The notes below the pieces were generated by a model. That model made no database searches, was not told where the DNA came from, and saw only the letters and a program-made list of their open reading frames with translations. 8,090 bases of DNA from positions 1 to 8,090 of the forward strand of contig JAHRWI010000192.1 of the NCBI GenBank assembly GCA_019090225.1. The letters are read 5' to 3'. The translations under genes and the position numbers were made by a program. This stretch comes from Porticoccaceae bacterium (GTDB lineage: Bacteria; Pseudomonadota; Gammaproteobacteria; Pseudomonadales; Porticoccaceae). Of the stretch, positions 5,816-8,090 are shown in pieces (the stretch's first letter is position 1; every line of letters begins with the position of its first letter).

Positions 5816-7412
5816 ATTTTTTGGTATTTGTCGATGGGCTAGTGTGGTTTATCGCCGGTGCTTTTTGACCCTTGTTTAGCAAGGTAATTTGTTCCTCAAG
5901 TCGGCGATCATCGACAGTCATCCGTTCACGGTGGCGTAAATAATCGAGCCAGCTTTCTATTACGACAGTTTCGGTAAAGTGCTCGTTTGGACTCTCGTTA
6001 AGCCGCCACGATAAGGCGCCGTTACGTTTTCGCACACTTCTTACTGAATTCATCAGGCGGAGAAAATAATCTTTGTCTGCCTGGCGAATGATGTACTCAC
6101 GGATCACGGTCACCGGGCCGTCTGTGGGGTCAACTGTAGCGGGATCCCTGATGTGATCTGGCAAAGGTTCTTCATGTTCATAGAGCGTGTGATCACGATC
6201 CTGATTACTTAGGGGTAGTAAGACGCCCAGCAGTATTGTCACTAGAGCGCCAAGTCCAGCAATGGCAAGACTACTGGTAATGCCCTGTTGGTCGGCAAGG
6301 TAGCCCCACATGGCGCTGCTCGGTGTCGCGCTGATGCCATAAGCTAACATCAAGATCGCCATGGCCCTGGCCCTTACCCAGTCGGGTACGGTTAGCTGGC
6401 AGGTGACAATGAGCACAGAAAAGCTGGTGATCCAGGCGAAACCCAGCAACAGGGCGACGACACCCACCGCCCACAATTCTGTGGCGCTGGCCAGTAGCAG
6501 CATGCCACAGCCAAACAAAGCTGATGTCAGCGTGAATAAACGGTTGCGCGACCAGCGTCGGTACAGGCGCGGCATAGTCATTGCGCCAGCCACCGAACCC
6601 AGGCCGGTCAGGGCCATAAAAATGCCGTAGGTCTGGGCGCTGGCATTGAAGTCTCTGATCAGCAGCGCAGGCATCAAAGACCAGAAGGCGCTGGCAAAAA
6701 TAAAGAACACGATACATCTGATCATAATCACGCGCAGGTCGGGATCATGGAAGGTATAGGTGAGGCCATTTTTGAGCGCTTTACTAAAGCGTTCCGGGGG
6801 CAGAAGGCTTTGTACACCGATACTTTTAGGGAAGCGGATATAAAGAATCACCGTGATCACAACAAAAGACACAGCGTTGATAGCAAATACCACGTAGGCA
6901 CCGGAAAAGGCGATGATTAAGCCGCCGATAGCGGGGCCGACTGCCTTACTGGCATTGGTGCTTAGTGAGTTTAGGGTGACCGCATTGTGCAGCTCATTTT
7001 TGGGCACAAACGCTGGGATACAGGCAGAGAATGCTGGTCGCATCATGGCATTACCGGTCGCCAGGGCGAAGGTCAGGATCAGCAGCCACCACTCGGTAGT
7101 GAGGTTTTTGTAGGTCAGCACAGTCAGCACAGTGGCTGATAGCAACATCCATAGGTGTAGGCCAAGGAGCATTTTTCGGCGATTAAAAATATCGGCAAAG
7201 GCCCCGGCGGGATAGGACAGCAGCAGGAAGGGCAAGGTGGTTGCCGTCTGGATCAGTGCAATCATGACATTGGATGGTGCCAGACTGGCCATCATCCAGG
7301 TGGCACCGACCTCATTCATCCAGGTGCCAATATTGGATGCAGTAATGGCGATCCACATGGCTCGGTAGAGCGGGATTTTCAGAGGCGACCAAACGTTGCT
7401 GTTTATGGGCAT
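5814..7412 (-). CDS. MFS_3-type exporter with C-terminal alpha-beta barrel-like domain
   Basis: This is a major facilitator superfamily permease of the EntS-like/transmembrane secretion effector group (Pfam MFS_3), whose characterised members export small molecules such as enterobactin. The 532-residue protein has about twelve hydrophobic segments up to residue ~401. The signature loop GAFADIFNRRKML (70-82) matches MFS motif A, and TWMNEVGATWMM (30-41) and MRPAFSACIPAFVP (124-137) are typical of the group. Residues ~433-516 form a soluble domain (GPVTVIREYIIRQADKDYF... then VIESWLDYLRHRERMTVDD) like the dimeric alpha-beta barrel found at the end of some family members. The tail after it is polar. 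The substrate is unknown. The start at 7412 has no clear Shine-Dalgarno and lies inside a 14-bp repeat array. An in-frame stop upstream rules out a much longer N-terminus. ubiX is upstream on the same strand, 137 bases away. Confidence 0.9.
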   Translation of the reverse strand: MPINSNVWSPLKIPLYRAMWIAITASNIGTWMNEVGATWMMASLAPSNVMIALIQTATTLPFLLLSYPAGAFADIFNRRKMLLGLHLWMLLSATVLTVLTYKNLTTEWWLLILTFALATGNAMMRPAFSACIPAFVPKNELHNAVTLNSLSTNASKAVGPAIGGLIIAFSGAYVVFAINAVSFVVITVILYIRFPKSIGVQSLLPPERFSKALKNGLTYTFHDPDLRVIMIRCIVFFIFASAFWSLMPALLIRDFNASAQTYGIFMALTGLGSVAGAMTMPRLYRRWSRNRLFTLTSALFGCGMLLLASATELWAVGVVALLLGFAWITSFSVLIVTCQLTVPDWVRARAMAILMLAYGISATPSSAMWGYLADQQGITSSLAIAGLGALVTILLGVLLPLSNQDRDHTLYEHEEPLPDHIRDPATVDPTDGPVTVIREYIIRQADKDYFLRLMNSVRSVRKRNGALSWRLNESPNEHFTETVVIESWLDYLRHRERMTVDDRRLEEQITLLNKGQKAPAINHTSPSTNTKK

Positions 7413-7512
7413 TTGTTTATGGAGATTTGCTTATGAGCATTAAGTTATGGGCATGGATTTACGGATACGGATTTTTGAACACGGGTTTACGGCTACGAAT
7501 TGCGGACAGAGG
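7401..7512. repeat. degenerate 14-bp tandem repeat, about eight units, at the MFS start
   Basis: Cut every 14 bases from 7401 the sequence lines up as gtttatgggcattt, gtttatggagattt, gcttatgagcatta, agttatgggcatgg, atttacggatacgg, atttttgaacacgg, gtttacggctacga and a weak last unit ending at 7512. The first four units are closest to each other. The consensus on the + strand is near GTTTAYGGGCATNN. On the - strand the unit nearest the gene carries the MFS start codon (7410-7412) and its first codons, and the others form its 5' leader. Copy-number change would alter leader length or create new starts. Origin by slippage or use as a repeated binding site are both possible. Confidence 0.7.
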
Positions 7513-7549
7513 TCTACAAAGAGATATTGAACGCTGTATCACGGATATC

Positions 7550-8090
7550 TTAGGACTGGGTGCTGGAGGATTTCGACCCGCCCAGGCCCTGCCAACGTTT
7601 AACCAGACTGGTTTCAATATCCAGATAATCCAGCGTGCGGCCCACGGTTTGATCGACCATCTCAGCGATGCTGCTCGGTGAGTTATAAAACGATGGCACC
7701 GGTGGGGCGATGATGCCGCCCATCTCAGTGACCGTCACCATGTTGCGCAGATGTACCAGGTGCAGGGGTGTTTCTCTGGTCAATAAGATTAGCTTGCGGC
7801 GCTCCTTGAGGGTGACACCGGCGGCGCGAGAGATCAAATTATTATCCAGTCCCGTGGCAATGGCGCTAAGGGTATTCATCGAGCAAGGTGCGACGATCAT
7901 TCCGGTTGTTAAAAACGATCCGCTGGAGATGGTCGCAGAAATATCCCGGTGGTTATAGACGACATCAGCCAAAGCCTCAATATCGGCTTTGCTATAGCTG
8001 GTTTCATGCTGGGCGGTGAGGACCCCGGCTGGGGATAATAAGAGATGGGTTTCTATTTCTCTAACCGCAGCGAGGACTTCGAGCAGGCGA
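7550..8090 (-). CDS. ubiX: flavin prenyltransferase UbiX, N-terminus beyond the window
   Basis: UbiX joins a dimethylallyl group to FMN to make prenylated FMN, the cofactor of the UbiD decarboxylase in ubiquinone synthesis. In the - strand frame from 8089 to the TAA at 7550-7552 there are 179 residues, beginning RLLEVLAAVREIETHL. Recognisable blocks are HRDISATISSGSF (flavin site), GMIVAPCSMNTLSAIATG, RAAGVTLKERRKLIL, RETPLHLVHLRNM, GGIIAPPVPSFYN and MVDQTVGRTLDYL, all aligning with E. coli UbiX. The first 20 or so residues, including the GxSGASG nucleotide loop, lie outside the window. A TTG at 7972 could look like a start, but homology continues upstream of it. No terminator lies between this gene and the MFS gene, so co-transcription is possible. 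Confidence 0.95.
   Translation of the reverse strand, partial: RLLEVLAAVREIETHLLLSPAGVLTAQHETSYSKADIEALADVVYNHRDISATISSGSFLTTGMIVAPCSMNTLSAIATGLDNNLISRAAGVTLKERRKLILLTRETPLHLVHLRNMVTVTEMGGIIAPPVPSFYNSPSSIAEMVDQTVGRTLDYLDIETSLVKRWQGLGGSKSSSTQS

Noticed and set aside
6271..6717. Reading frames of about 90-150 codons within the MFS gene, on the same strand in another frame and on the opposite strand
   Set aside because: They overlap a gene with clear family motifs over its whole length and show no motifs of their own.
7522..7550. AGATAT/ATATCT inverted repeat after ubiX as a terminator
   Set aside because: The stem is only six A+T-rich pairs, the loop is 17 bases and no T-run follows on the - strand.
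7427..7681. An 84-codon + strand reading frame across the MFS-ubiX gap
   Set aside because: Its first part is translated 14-bp repeat and the rest is antisense to ubiX, which is well supported. It resembles no protein family I know.
7970..7972. TTG at 7972 on the - strand as the ubiX start
   Set aside because: UbiX homology continues without a break for 39 codons upstream to the window edge, so the gene is simply cut by the window.

Overview
The window reads as an 8.1 kb piece of core chromosome from a gammaproteobacterium, probably a marine Pseudomonadales/Cellvibrionales-type lineage (lineage is inference). This rests on the order rpsI - petA - petB/C - sspA - sspB, which is the arrangement known from Pseudomonas and relatives, and on cytochrome b, SspA, SspB and UbiX sequences that resemble the gammaproteobacterial versions. 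The window begins at an artificial boundary: bases 6-38 are the Illumina Nextera read-1 adapter, ending in the Tn5 mosaic end. Real sequence therefore starts at about 39, inside rpsI.

Layout on the + strand: the 3' end of rpsI (39-171) with its terminator (195-220). A 186-base regulatory gap follows, holding a dyad, a good sigma70-type promoter and a 12-base tandem repeat. Next is the cytochrome bc1 operon: petA (Rieske protein, 406-1005) overlaps by four bases a 681-codon gene (1002-3047) in which cytochrome b and cytochrome c1 are fused in one frame. A 12-bp perfect hairpin separates this from sspA (3157-3783). sspB (3936-4343) follows after a 152-base gap with a consensus -10 box. An acetyl-CoA acetyltransferase-type thiolase (4539-5717) appears to be its own transcription unit and ends at a bidirectional terminator (5788-5815).

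On the - strand, converging on that terminator, lie ubiX (flavin prenyltransferase, 5' end cut by the window edge) and, downstream of it, a 532-residue MFS exporter-type protein with a soluble C-terminal domain. Between them sits a degenerate 14-bp tandem repeat that runs up to and over the MFS start codon.

Functional links: petA and petBC encode the three catalytic subunits of the ubiquinol:cytochrome c oxidoreductase. UbiX supplies the prenylated flavin cofactor for UbiD in ubiquinone synthesis, which makes the substrate of that complex. SspA and SspB couple starvation to transcription and to ClpXP proteolysis. I see no defence system, mobile element, CRISPR array, tRNA or rRNA, and no clear undescribed system. 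The points most worth a second look are the cytochrome b-c1 fusion, the 14-bp repeat array at the MFS start, the repeated words in the two gaps flanking sspB, and the adapter artefact.
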